A stretch of 64,000 bases of DNA from contig NZ_AUWR01000027.1 of NCBI RefSeq assembly GCF_000455125.1, positions 1-64,000 of the forward strand, read 5' to 3'. The stretch is from Mycobacterium sp. UM_WGJ. Lineage in GTDB: Bacteria > Actinomycetota > Actinomycetes > Mycobacteriales > Mycobacteriaceae. Positions 39,276 to 47,850 of this stretch are shown here, one piece after another. The notes under the pieces were generated by a model, which did not search any database, was not told the origin of the DNA, and worked only from the letters and a program-made list of their open reading frames with translations. The position numbers were made by a program, and so were the translations under genes. Position 1 is the first letter of the stretch, and the number at the start of each line of letters is the position of its first letter.

Positions 39276-40073
39276 CTAGGTCAATCGCTGCGTGAGGAAT
39301 TCCACCACCCGCTTGCGCGCTTCGTAAGCGGGGTGGCCGTCGACCTCGCGGACCTGGTCGGTGAGCACCGAGTGCGCCATCCGGGACAGACCGTGCGGGT
39401 TGCCGGACGAGGAATCGATCTCGATCACCTCGAAAGCGTCCCCGAGCCGTGCTTTGAGCGTCGTGAAGCGGTCACCGGGGGCCATCTTGTCTTCGCTGAA
39501 CCGCAGGCCCAGAGCGCACAGTCCGTCGTTGGCTGCCCGGTCGGCGACGACGCCCAACTCGACCTCCGAGAGCCCCGGGTCACGCCGCTGCTTCAGCGTC
39601 AGTGGAATCGGCACGGACGGTTGGCTGAGCACCGGCGCCAGCACGGCGTCGTCGACGGCCGCTGCCAGCGCGAAGCCTCCGGTGAAGCACTGGCCGATCA
39701 CCCCGACACCCTTGCCGGGAGTCTTCTCGTTGAGGTCACGGGCCAGCGCCCGCAAGAACTGGGTGACCGGGCGCTGCTTGTCGGTGGCGAACGCGGCGAA
39801 CTCCCGGGTCACGCAGGCCCGGGCGATCGTGGTCGCGGCGTAGCCGGGCGTGATCGCCTTGCCCGGCTCGCCGAACAGCGACGGAATCGCCACGGTGAAA
39901 CCGTTGTCCACCAGGTGATTTCCCAGCGCCAGGACCCCGGGGTGAATCCCCGGGATCTCCGGGATCAGCACCACGCCGGGACCCTGCCCCTTGCGGTATA
40001 CGTCGTGGGTGAAACCGCCGCCGGTAAACGGCTCGGCAACCCATCCGGTCAGGTCTGCTACAGGTGCACTCAC
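39276..40073 (-). CDS. Dienelactone-hydrolase-family protein
   Basis: A 265-residue alpha/beta hydrolase of the DLH family. The nucleophile is Cys about 129 in VIGQCFTGGFALAAA, with Asp and His candidates in the C-terminal third (SRMAH region). Known members hydrolyse lactones. It is sandwiched between cobL and the riboswitch-controlled chelatase operon. It starts with GTG 40073 and reads divergently from the riboswitch. Whether it has a B12-related job is unknown. Confidence 0.85.
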   Translation of the reverse strand: MSAPVADLTGWVAEPFTGGGFTHDVYRKGQGPGVVLIPEIPGIHPGVLALGNHLVDNGFTVAIPSLFGEPGKAITPGYAATTIARACVTREFAAFATDKQRPVTQFLRALARDLNEKTPGKGVGVIGQCFTGGFALAAAVDDAVLAPVLSQPSVPIPLTLKQRRDPGLSEVELGVVADRAANDGLCALGLRFSEDKMAPGDRFTTLKARLGDAFEVIEIDSSSGNPHGLSRMAHSVLTDQVREVDGHPAYEARKRVVEFLTQRLT

Positions 40074-40111
40074 TGGTCGTGTGCCCTTTCTCTCGGTCGG
40101 CGTCTGCGGCC

Positions 40112-40235
40112 CCGAGTGTTAGGGTATCGGCGCGAAGCGCCAGGGAAGTCGGTGTGAGTCCGACGCAGGCCCGCTACGGTGTTCCGCGGCGCATTCTCGG
40201 TGCGCCACGGTCAGTCCGAATACCGGCTTCGCGTC
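40112..40235 (+). promoter_or_regulatory. Cobalamin riboswitch of the chelatase operon
   Basis: The conserved B12 aptamer elements are in order: GCGAAGCGCCAGGGAAG, the core GGTGTGAGTCCGACGCAG, CCCGCTACGGTG and the closing AGTCCGAATACCGGC. A perfect 8-bp hairpin (40236-40255) follows and ends 9 bp before the ribosome site. Cobalamin binding is expected to reduce expression of the chelatase-cobO-cobBC-cobD operon. Confidence 0.88.
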
Positions 40236-40255
40236 GCCAACACACAGGTGTTGGC
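40236..40255 (+). promoter_or_regulatory. Expression-platform hairpin
   Basis: GCCAACAC-acag-GTGTTGGC is a perfect 8-bp stem between the aptamer and the chelatase ribosome site (CGGAG at 40264-40268). It has no T-tract, so translational control or a pseudoknot with the aptamer loop (the usual kissing-loop) is more likely than termination. Confidence 0.65.
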
Positions 40256-40273
40256 CACACGAGCGGAGCCTCA

Positions 40274-42268
40274 ATGCAACAGCTGTACCCGTTCCCCGCT
40301 GTCCTCGGCGGCGACCCGGACGCCCCGGGCGGCCTCGACGACATGGCGTTGGCGCTTGTCCTGAGCGCGATCTCCCCCGGCATCGGCGGCGTGCTCATCC
40401 GCGGCGAGAAGGGCACCGCCAAGTCGACGCTGGTTCGCGCGCTTGCCCAGGTGCTGCCGCCCATCGATGTGGTGGCCGGCGACCGGTTCTCTTCCGATCC
40501 CGCTGAGGCGAACCCGCTCTCCCCCGACGGTCCGTTCCCGAGCGACGCGACCGTCGAGACCCGACCGGTGCGCCTGGTGGAGCTGCCGGTCGGCGCCACC
40601 GAAGACCGGGTGGTGGGCTCCATCCATCTGGAGCGGGCGCTCACCGCCGGCACCGTCGACTTCGAACCCGGGCTGTTGGCACGCGCCAATCGCGGCATCC
40701 TCTACGTCGACGAGGTCAACCTGCTGGCCGACCACCTGGTGGATCTGCTGCTCGACGCGGCGGCAATGGGCCGGCTGACCGTGGAACGCGATTCAGTGTC
40801 GGTGACCCACGCCGCGCGGTTCGTGATCGTCGGGACGATGAATCCCGAGGAGGGCGAGTTGCGCCCGCAACTGCTGGACCGGTTCGGTCTGACCGTCGAG
40901 GTGTCTGCCCCGCGCGAACCGGCGTTGCGAGCCGAGGCGGTACGGCGGCGGCTGGCGTTCGACGCCGACCCGCAGGGTTTCGCCGCGAACTACGCCTCGG
41001 CAGAAGAGGGGCTGCGGGCCCGGATCCGTCAAGCCCAGGAACTGCTGCCCAAGGTGGCGCTGACCGACGCTGCGCTGGTCAAGATCGGCGAGATCTGCGC
41101 GGCGTTCGACGTCGATGGGCTGCGCGGCGACATCGTCTGTGCCCGCACCGCGGTAGCTCATGCGGCGTGGCAGGGGCGCGACGCGGTCAGTGTCGAGGAC
41201 CTTCGGGTGGCCGCCCGGTTGGCCCTGCCGCATCGGCGTCGGCGCAAGCCGTTCGATGCCCCGGGCCTTGACGAGACCGAGCTCGACGAACTGCTGCCGC
41301 CGGAGGATTCCGGTCCCCAGCCCGACCCGGACGGTCCGGGACCCGACGGGCCCGATCCTGACGGTCCACCGGAAGGTGGTTCACCGCCGCCGGAACAACA
41401 ATGCGGGCCTACACCGGCCGCGCACTCTGAGCCGGGTTCCACTTCGACGGTGGGCGCCGACTCCCCTTACCGGGCAAGGCTTTTCTCCGTCGACGGCCTG
41501 GGCGAAGGACGCGCCGGCCGGCGCAGCAGGGCCCGCACCAGCTCCGGACGCCGGGTAGGCGCCACCACCTCCGGCGACACCGGCGGGCTGCACCTGTTCG
41601 AGACGCTGCGTGCCGCTGCACCGCATCAGAGTGCCCGCGGCAGAATCGGCGGCCGGATGATCCTGAAGGTGAGAGATCTTCGCCGCGCCGTCCGGGAGGG
41701 CCAGGAAGCCAACCTGGTGCTGTTCGTGGTGGACACCTCCGGATCGATGGCCGCCATCGAACGGATGCGCCAAGTCAAGACCGCGATCTTGTCGTTGCTG
41801 CTGGACGCCTACCGTCGCCGGGACCGGGTGGCGGTGGTGACGTTCCGGGACACCACGGCGGAATTGGCGTTGCCCGCGACCGGCTCGGTGGAGATCGCCG
41901 CCGTCCGGCTCGACGAATTGCCCGCCGGTGGCCGCACCCCGTTGGCCGAGGGCCTGCTGCAGGCCGCCGAGGTGATCCGCCGGGAACGACTGCGTGAGCC
42001 GGCCTGCCGCCCGCTGCTGGTGGTCTTGACCGATGGCCGGGCCACCGCCGGCACGAGCCCGGTCGAGCGCTCCCTGATGGCCGCCGACCAGATTGCCGGG
42101 CAGGGATATTCGGCGGTCGTGGTGGATTGCGAGAACGGCCGGATGCGGCTCGGATTGGCCCGGACGCTGGCCGAGCATCTGCGGGCCGAGTACGTTCCGC
42201 TGCCGCAGGTGAGTGCCGAAGCACTGGCCGGAGTCGTCCGCGATGCCACCGGAAGGGGAGCCGCCTGA
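40274..42268 (+). CDS. ChlI/ChlD-type chelatase subunit (AAA+ and VWA), partner of CobN
   Basis: A 664-residue fusion of an AAA+ ChlI-like half (Walker A GEKGTAKST about residues 40-48, Walker B ILYVDEVNLL, sensor RFVIVGTMNPEEGELRPQLLDRFG is the usual ChlI context) and a C-terminal VWA half with the MIDAS motif DTSGSM. A Pro/Asp/Gly-rich linker (about 310-380) joins them. It resembles Rv2850c, and stands in for CobS/CobT to power cobalt insertion by CobN. I start at ATG 40274, just after the riboswitch. The stop overlaps cobO as TGATG. Confidence 0.88.
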   Translation: MQQLYPFPAVLGGDPDAPGGLDDMALALVLSAISPGIGGVLIRGEKGTAKSTLVRALAQVLPPIDVVAGDRFSSDPAEANPLSPDGPFPSDATVETRPVRLVELPVGATEDRVVGSIHLERALTAGTVDFEPGLLARANRGILYVDEVNLLADHLVDLLLDAAAMGRLTVERDSVSVTHAARFVIVGTMNPEEGELRPQLLDRFGLTVEVSAPREPALRAEAVRRRLAFDADPQGFAANYASAEEGLRARIRQAQELLPKVALTDAALVKIGEICAAFDVDGLRGDIVCARTAVAHAAWQGRDAVSVEDLRVAARLALPHRRRRKPFDAPGLDETELDELLPPEDSGPQPDPDGPGPDGPDPDGPPEGGSPPPEQQCGPTPAAHSEPGSTSTVGADSPYRARLFSVDGLGEGRAGRRSRARTSSGRRVGATTSGDTGGLHLFETLRAAAPHQSARGRIGGRMILKVRDLRRAVREGQEANLVLFVVDTSGSMAAIERMRQVKTAILSLLLDAYRRRDRVAVVTFRDTTAELALPATGSVEIAAVRLDELPAGGRTPLAEGLLQAAEVIRRERLREPACRPLLVVLTDGRATAGTSPVERSLMAADQIAGQGYSAVVVDCENGRMRLGLARTLAEHLRAEYVPLPQVSAEALAGVVRDATGRGAA

Positions 42269-42882
42269 TGCCGCAGGGACAACCGTTGACAGTGCCCGAC
42301 GACAATCTGACCACCCGCCAGCGTCGCAACCGGCCGCTGCTGATGGTGCACACCGGCGACGGCAAGGGGAAGTCCACTGCCGCATTCGGATTGGCGTTGC
42401 GCGGCTGGAATCAGGGCTTCGACATCGGGGTCTTCCAGTTCGTGAAATCCGCGAAGTGGCGGGTCGGCGAACAGAGCGTGCTCGAGCGGCTGGGCGCACT
42501 GCACGCCGAGACGGGTGAGGGCGGCCCGGTGCAGTGGCACAAGATGGGCTCGGGATGGTCGTGGAGCCGCAAGGCCGGTGGCGTCGAGGATCACGCCGGC
42601 GACGCCGCCGAGGGCTGGGCCCAGATCAAGGAACGCCTGGCGGCACAGACCCACGACCTGTACATCCTCGACGAGTTCACCTACCCGATGGGTTGGGGCT
42701 GGGTGGATGTCGACGACGTGGTGGAGACCTTGGCCAACCGCCCGGGCCACCAGCACGTGGTCATCACCGGCCGGCGCGCCGATCCGCGGCTGATCGAAGT
42801 CGCCGACCTGGTCACCGAAATGACCAACATCAAGCACCCGATGGACGCCGGCCAGAAGGGCCAGCGCGGCATTGAGTGGTGA
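42268..42882 (+). CDS. cobO: Corrinoid adenosyltransferase CobO
   Basis: A 204-residue ATP:cob(I)alamin adenosyltransferase of the CobA/CobO family that adds the 5'-deoxyadenosyl ligand. The P-loop is TGDGKGKSTAAFGLALR; the C-terminal segments FTYPMGWGWVDVDDVVETL and TGRRADPRLIEVADLVTEM are conserved. It matches Rv2849c in length. It is the second gene of the riboswitch-controlled operon, with cobB 3 bp downstream. Confidence 0.95.
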   Translation: MPQGQPLTVPDDNLTTRQRRNRPLLMVHTGDGKGKSTAAFGLALRGWNQGFDIGVFQFVKSAKWRVGEQSVLERLGALHAETGEGGPVQWHKMGSGWSWSRKAGGVEDHAGDAAEGWAQIKERLAAQTHDLYILDEFTYPMGWGWVDVDDVVETLANRPGHQHVVITGRRADPRLIEVADLVTEMTNIKHPMDAGQKGQRGIEW

Positions 42883-42885
42883 GGC

Positions 42886-45252
42886 ATGGTGAGCGTGGTA
42901 GCCGTCTCCCTGCCCCGGCTGGTCATCGCCGCACCCGCATCCGGGCACGGCAAGACCACGGTGGCGGTCGGCGTGATGGCCGCGCTGTCCGCCCGCGGCC
43001 TGGGAGTCAGCGGGCACAAGGTTGGCCCGGACTACATCGATCCCGGCTATCACGCGCTGGCCACCGGCCGGCCGGCCCGCAACCTGGATCCGTATCTGGT
43101 CGGCGCCGACCGGATCGTGCCGTTGCTGCTGCACGGCGCCGCAGGCGCGGATGTCGCGGTGATCGAAGGCGTGATGGGGCTTTTCGACGGGCGCCTGGGC
43201 ACCGACGGTGAGGCCTCCACCGCCCACATCGCGGCGTTGACGGCAACGCCGGTGGTATTGGTCGTCGACGTCTCGCATGCCTCCCGCACGCATGCGGCGG
43301 TGGTGGCGGGCCTGGCCGGCTTCGACCCGGCGGTGCGTATCGCCGGGGTGGTGCTCAACAAGGCCGGCAGCGCACGGCACGCGGAGGAAGTCGTTGCCGC
43401 ATTGCGCCCCAGCGGTATTCCGGTGCTCGGAGTGTTGCCCCGCGACGCGGGTGTGCAGACACCGTCGCGGCATCTCGGACTGGTGCCGGCGGCCGAGCGC
43501 ACCGAGTCCGCCGCCATGGCCGATCGACTTGCCGAGCTGATGGAGCAGTACGTGGATGTGGAAGCGCTGTTGGCGGTGGCGCGCCAGGCTCCGGAGTTGA
43601 CCGGCAGCGCTTGGGACCCGGCTGCCGAAGTCAGCGCGGCGTCGGGGCGCCGGCCGGTGGTGGCTGTCGCCGCGGGGCGCGCATTCACGTTCGGCTATAC
43701 CGAGACGTTCGAGCTGCTGCGCGCCGCCGGTTGCGAGGTGGCGAGCTTCGACCCGCTCACCGACACGTGCCTGCCGGCCGGTACCGCAGGGATCTACCTG
43801 GGCGGCGGGTTTCCGGAGGTCTACGCCGGGCAGTTGGGGGCCAACACTGCGCTGCTGGGTGCGCTGCGCTCAGCGATCACCGCAGGAGTGCCGACGGTCG
43901 CCGAGTGCGCCGGGCTGGCGTACCTGTGCCGTCGGGTGGGTGAGGACGCGGGCGTCGGCGCGCTGCCGGGCGATGCGGCGATGACTCCGCACCTGACGCT
44001 GGGCTACCGGGAAGCCACGGCAGCGGCCGACAATCTGTTGGCACGGGCGGGAGATCGGGTGACCGGGCACGAATTCCACCGCACCCAGGCTGTTTTCGAC
44101 TACGCCGTCAGCGCGGCCTGGCAGCTTCCCAACGGCCCGGACGGCTTTGCCGCCAGCAGCCTGCATGCGTCCTACCTGCACACCCATTGGGCCGGATATC
44201 CCGGGCTGGCGCAGCGGTTCGCCGACGCGGTGCACCGTTTCGGCGGCCCGGATCTGCACCATCACGGCGATGTCGAGGCCGCGCCCGGCCTGCTCGATTT
44301 CGCGGTCAACGTCTATGCCGGGCCACGTCCGGACTGGCTCGAGCACGCACTGCATGCCTCCCTCGACGACGCCATGGCTTACCCCGAGACCTCAGCGGCC
44401 CGCGCCGCGTTGGCAGCCCGGCACGGTCGCACCCCCGCGGAGGTGCTGCCCACTGCAGGCGCGTCGGAGGCCTTCGACCTGGTGGCGCGCATGCGACCGT
44501 GGCGCTTTCCAGTAGTGGTGCATCCGCAGTACACCGGCCCGCATGCCGCGCTGACCGCCGCCGGTCGCACCGTCGGCACGGTGCTGTGCCGGGCAGACGA
44601 CGGGTTCGCACTGCACCCGGATGCGGTGCCCACCGACGCCGACCTCGTCGTCGTCGGCAACCCGACCAATCCCACCGGGGTGTTGCACCCGGCGCAGACG
44701 CTGCGTCAGTTGCTGCGCCCAGGCCGGGTGGTGCTGGTCGATGAGGCATTCCTGGATGCGATCCCCGATGAGCCGGAAACCCTCTCCGGGGAGCGGAATT
44801 CGGGACTGCTGGTGAGCCGCAGCCTGACCAAGCACTGGTCGATCCCCGGGATTCGCGCCGGGTATCTGCTCGGCGATCCCGCACTGCTCGCCGAGGCGGC
44901 ACGACTGCAGATCCCCTGGTCGGTGTCGGCGTCGGCGCTGGCCGCCATGCTGGCCTGCTCGGATGAGCGGGCGATGCGCGAAAGTTCGCGCCGAGCTGCG
45001 CAATTAGCTTCCTGGCGGGCGCACTTGGGTGAGGGACTCGCCGAGCGTGAGGTGCCTTTCGTCGCAGGTGTGGCTCCTTTCGTACTGGCCCAGGTCGGTC
45101 ACGGCGTGCATAAGGCCTTGCGCGAGAACGGTGTTGCCGTGCGACGTGCCGACACCTTTCCAGGCCTGGATGACAGCTGGGTGCGGATCGCGGTCCGTCC
45201 CCCCGACCTGACCGATCGGCTGCTGGCCGCACTAGACCGGACGCGGCGGTGA
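42886..45252 (+). CDS. cobBC: Fusion of cobyrinate a,c-diamide synthase CobB and PLP enzyme CobC
   Basis: A single 788-residue frame joins two enzymes. Residues 1 to about 450 are CobB: P-loop APASGHGKTT, GHKVGPDYIDPGYH, EGVMGLFDGR and the GATase Cys about 341 in VAECAGLAYL, amidating the a and c side chains. Residues about 455-788 are the Rv2231c-like CobC domain, starting HHHGDVEAAPGLLDFAVN, with the PLP motif GNPTNPTGV and PLP-Lys about 649 in SLTKHWSIPGIRAGYL; this should give the aminopropanol phosphate arm. In M. tuberculosis the two are separate genes (Rv2848c, Rv2231c). No stop or start break is visible at the junction. Confidence 0.92.
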   Translation: MVSVVAVSLPRLVIAAPASGHGKTTVAVGVMAALSARGLGVSGHKVGPDYIDPGYHALATGRPARNLDPYLVGADRIVPLLLHGAAGADVAVIEGVMGLFDGRLGTDGEASTAHIAALTATPVVLVVDVSHASRTHAAVVAGLAGFDPAVRIAGVVLNKAGSARHAEEVVAALRPSGIPVLGVLPRDAGVQTPSRHLGLVPAAERTESAAMADRLAELMEQYVDVEALLAVARQAPELTGSAWDPAAEVSAASGRRPVVAVAAGRAFTFGYTETFELLRAAGCEVASFDPLTDTCLPAGTAGIYLGGGFPEVYAGQLGANTALLGALRSAITAGVPTVAECAGLAYLCRRVGEDAGVGALPGDAAMTPHLTLGYREATAAADNLLARAGDRVTGHEFHRTQAVFDYAVSAAWQLPNGPDGFAASSLHASYLHTHWAGYPGLAQRFADAVHRFGGPDLHHHGDVEAAPGLLDFAVNVYAGPRPDWLEHALHASLDDAMAYPETSAARAALAARHGRTPAEVLPTAGASEAFDLVARMRPWRFPVVVHPQYTGPHAALTAAGRTVGTVLCRADDGFALHPDAVPTDADLVVVGNPTNPTGVLHPAQTLRQLLRPGRVVLVDEAFLDAIPDEPETLSGERNSGLLVSRSLTKHWSIPGIRAGYLLGDPALLAEAARLQIPWSVSASALAAMLACSDERAMRESSRRAAQLASWRAHLGEGLAEREVPFVAGVAPFVLAQVGHGVHKALRENGVAVRRADTFPGLDDSWVRIAVRPPDLTDRLLAALDRTRR

Positions 45253-46172
45253 TCGCTGCCCGGGCGCTCGGACTGGCGCTCGGCTACGCCGCCGACCGCG
45301 CCTGGGGCGATCCGCGGCGGCTGCATCCGGTCGCCGGATTCGGGACGTGCGCGCTGGCGTTGGAGCGTCGGATCTACCGCGACGATCGGGCAAGCGGAGT
45401 CGCCCATGTTCTGGCACTGGTCGGAAGCGCGACCGGGTTGGCGTTTCTCGCCGAGCGATGGGCTCGGAATCCGATGGCGCGCATGGCACTGACCGCCCTC
45501 GCCACCTGGGCGGTGCTCGGCGGCCGATCCCTGGAACGCGAAGCCGAAGCCGTGCACGCCTTCCTGGCCGCCGGCGACCTGGAGTCAGCCCGGACCCGGG
45601 TGCGCAACCTGGTCGGTCGCGACACGACCGCGTTGGGTCCAGACGAGGTCGCGCGGGCCGTAGTCGAGTCGGTGGCGGAGAACACCTCCGACGCCGTGGT
45701 GGCGTCGTTCGTGTGGGGTGCGGTGGCAGGCGTTCCGGGACTGGTCGCGCACCGCACCGCCAACACGATGGATGCGATGATCGGGCACCGCAGCGCCCGC
45801 TACGAACGGTTCGGCTGGGCGGCAGCCCGTTTGGATGACGTGCTGGGATTGCCGGCCTCCCGATTGAGCGGTGTGCTGGCGAGTGCCCTGGGCCCTGATA
45901 GCGCCGGCGCGCTGCGGGCGTGGCACCGCGACGCCCGCCACCACCCCAGCCCCAACGCCGGGGTGGTCGAGGCCACCTTCGCTGGGGCGCTGGGACTGCA
46001 GCTCGGCGGGGTCAATACCTACTACGGAAATCGGCGTGAAGATCGCGCGCGGATGGGCTACGGTCGGGCGCCTGTGCCGTCCGACATTTTCCGGACGACG
46101 CGGCTGGCCCGGCGAGTGGGCGTGGGCGCGCTGATCACCGCGGTGACGTGGTGTCTGACCCGAGGCGGATGA
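45249..46172 (+). CDS. cobD: Adenosylcobinamide-phosphate synthase CobD/CbiB
   Basis: A 307-residue membrane protein that joins the aminopropanol arm to adenosylcobyrate. Conserved motifs: GDPRRLHPVAGFG, RDTTALGPDEVARAVVESVAENTSD, HRTANTMDAMIGHRS and the C-terminal NAGVVEATFAGALGLQLGG. It starts with GTG 45249, overlapping the cobBC stop as GTGA, and lies next to the arm-making domain it depends on. Confidence 0.94.
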   Translation: MIAARALGLALGYAADRAWGDPRRLHPVAGFGTCALALERRIYRDDRASGVAHVLALVGSATGLAFLAERWARNPMARMALTALATWAVLGGRSLEREAEAVHAFLAAGDLESARTRVRNLVGRDTTALGPDEVARAVVESVAENTSDAVVASFVWGAVAGVPGLVAHRTANTMDAMIGHRSARYERFGWAAARLDDVLGLPASRLSGVLASALGPDSAGALRAWHRDARHHPSPNAGVVEATFAGALGLQLGGVNTYYGNRREDRARMGYGRAPVPSDIFRTTRLARRVGVGALITAVTWCLTRGG

Positions 46173-46182
46173 GGAGGTAGCG

Positions 46183-46620
46183 GTGGCGGCCCTCGACGGT
46201 GTCGAGTTCTCGACCGATCCTGCGCGGGTGGATCGGGATTGGCTCTGGAATGAGCTGGTCGAGCACACCTACTGGGCGAAGTACCGCACCCGCGCCATGT
46301 TCGACCGTCAGCTCGACAGCGCATGGCGCATGGTGGGCGCCTACCGGGCCGACGACGGCGCGATGATCGGTTTCTGCCGGGCGGTCTCCGACGGTGCGGC
46401 CTTCGCGTACCTGGCGGACGTCTATGTCGCGCGCGATCAACGGGGCGGCGAGATCGGCAAGGGGTTGTTGCGGACGATGATCGACGAGGGCCCCGGTCGG
46501 GATTTCCGCTGGACGTTGCACACCGCTGACGCGCATGGCCTCTATGAGCAATTCGGCTTCGCTGCCCCGGACGCGACGTATATGGAGCGCCCCAGCCGGC
46601 TGGCGCATATCCGGGACTGA
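46183..46620 (+). CDS. GNAT-family N-acetyltransferase
   Basis: A 145-residue GNAT protein of the class with the start LVEHTYWAKYRTRAMFDRQL, the CoA loop DQRGGEIGKGLL and the ending YEQFGFAAPDATYMERP. Its substrate is unknown. It follows cobD by 10 bp with a strong GAGGAGG site, so it is likely the last gene of the B12 operon. A 6-bp hairpin (CCCAAC/GTTGGG, 46640-46663) follows and could end the transcript. Confidence 0.82.
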   Translation: MAALDGVEFSTDPARVDRDWLWNELVEHTYWAKYRTRAMFDRQLDSAWRMVGAYRADDGAMIGFCRAVSDGAAFAYLADVYVARDQRGGEIGKGLLRTMIDEGPGRDFRWTLHTADAHGLYEQFGFAAPDATYMERPSRLAHIRD

Positions 46621-46733
46621 TCACGACTTTTCGTCGGCGCCCAACGCTTCATCCACAGTTGGGATTTCACCGGTGCGGCTTATGGGGCTTTCGGTGGAGG
46701 CGGGCCAGCGGGAGAATGCCTAGCGTCAGCGCC

Positions 46734-46985
46734 ATGCCTCCGCAATCCTGGGTGGCGTTGATCGTGGGCGGCCTGGCCACCGTCGGGGTCATCGTGACCT
46801 GGCAGCAGAGGAACCGCGCCGACCGGCGCAGCGAGTGGTAGCGGCGCACTGCCTGGGCTTTCGACAGGACATTCAGCGAGAACAACAGCCAGGCCGGTCT
46901 CGGCTGATCACTCCTGGCCGCCTTGATGCGGTCTGAACTTGTGACCGTCGATGCCGCGTACTCCGCGAGCTCGCCGAGTCCTGAT
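46734..46985 (+). pseudogene. Decayed small membrane-protein gene
   Basis: The frame from ATG 46734 reads MPPQSWVALIVGGLATVGVI and a basic NRADRRSEW, then a TAG (46839-46841), then RRTAWAFDRTFSENNSQAGLG, a TGA (46905-46907) and SLLAALMRSELVTVDAAYSA. The pieces read like one small actinobacterial protein: a single membrane helix, a basic Trp-rich linker RSEWWRR-type, and an acidic helical tail. A TGG-to-TAG change would explain the first stop. The gap 46621-46999 holds nothing else that I can support. Confidence 0.55.
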
Positions 46986-46999
46986 CGCTGCCCTGCACG

Positions 47000-47425
47000 T
47001 CACGGCTCGCCTTTGATCAACTCGACCACCGGGATGACCCGCTGGGTGCGTTCGCGATAGGTGGCGAAACCCGGGTAGCGCTCGGCTTGGATCCCATAGA
47101 GCCGGTCGTGTTCGGCGCCGGTGATCTCGGTGGCCGTGACCGCGAAAGTGTCGGTGCCGAGTTCGACGGTCGCCGAAGGGTTCGCCCGCAGGTTATGGTA
47201 CCAGCTCGGATGGTTGTCCTTGCCCTCGTTGGACGCGAACACGATGATCCGGTCGCCCTCCGGGAGATACATCATCGGGCTGGTGCGCTGCTGCCCGGAT
47301 TTGGCCCCGGTGGTGGTCAGCAGCAGGACCGGGGCCCCTTCGAACGGTCCGCCCAGTTTTCCGCCGCTGCTGCGAAACTCCGCGATGTTACGGGCGTTGA
47401 ATTCCAGGGTGCGCGCTGTGTCCAC
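47000..47425 (-). CDS. Nitroreductase-family deazaflavin (F420)-dependent oxidoreductase
   Basis: A 141-residue Ddn-like split-barrel protein. The F420-binding signature is seen as LLLTTTGAKSGQQRTSPMMYL followed by FASNEGKDNHPSWYHNLRANP. Family members reduce quinones or nitro-compounds with F420H2. I start at GTG 47425 behind AAGGAGA. It is 14 bp after the monooxygenase-like gene, so the two are co-transcribed. Confidence 0.88.
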   Translation of the reverse strand: MDTARTLEFNARNIAEFRSSGGKLGGPFEGAPVLLLTTTGAKSGQQRTSPMMYLPEGDRIIVFASNEGKDNHPSWYHNLRANPSATVELGTDTFAVTATEITGAEHDRLYGIQAERYPGFATYRERTQRVIPVVELIKGEP

Positions 47426-47439
47426 GGACGACCATCTCC

Positions 47440-47730
47440 TTAGTCGATATCCACGAAGTGCTCGATCACCGGCGGTGACTCGTAGAAACCGTGCAACAAC
47501 GCACGCCACTGTTCGAATTCCGGCGACTTCCGGAACCCCTCGGTGTGCGCCTCAATGTTCTCCCACTGCACCAGCAACAGGTAGAGGTTCGGCGACTCGA
47601 CCGACCGGGACATCGAAATCCCGAGGAATCCGGGCTGGGCGGCGATCAACGGCCGCGCCTTGGCGAAGGCCGCTTCGAAATCGGCTTCGCTGCCTGGCCG
47701 GATGGGCAGTACTCCATGTTCCACAATCAC
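47440..47730 (-). CDS. Antibiotic-biosynthesis-monooxygenase-domain protein
   Basis: A 96-residue ferredoxin-like-fold protein of the ABM superfamily. Conserved segments are VLPIRPGSEADFEAAFAKA, LYLLLVQWENIEAHTEGF and RKSPEFEQWRALLHGFY. It is usually a small dimeric oxygenase of quinone-like compounds. The start is GTG 47730; the longer frame starting 47802 has no homology-like content. Confidence 0.83.
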   Translation of the reverse strand: MIVEHGVLPIRPGSEADFEAAFAKARPLIAAQPGFLGISMSRSVESPNLYLLLVQWENIEAHTEGFRKSPEFEQWRALLHGFYESPPVIEHFVDID

Positions 47731-47797
47731 GCCTGTCAGTCTGCCCGACGGCGGGTGGCGAGGATTACCGCCTAAAGACTCTTGTCTGTTACCGAAT

Positions 47798-47836
47798 GAC
47801 ACAGATACGTTATCTGCGACTGACAGACACAGATAC
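47798..47836. promoter_or_regulatory. Paired repeats before the membrane-protein gene
   Basis: The 11-bp word GACACAGATAC occurs at 47798-47808 and 47826-47836, 28 bp apart, and CAGATA-cgt-TATCTG (47802-47816) is a perfect 6-bp inverted repeat. This is a candidate regulator site for the gene at 47851 or the divergent pair at 47730. Confidence 0.45.
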
Positions 47837-47850
47837 CTGGAGGTGACGGG

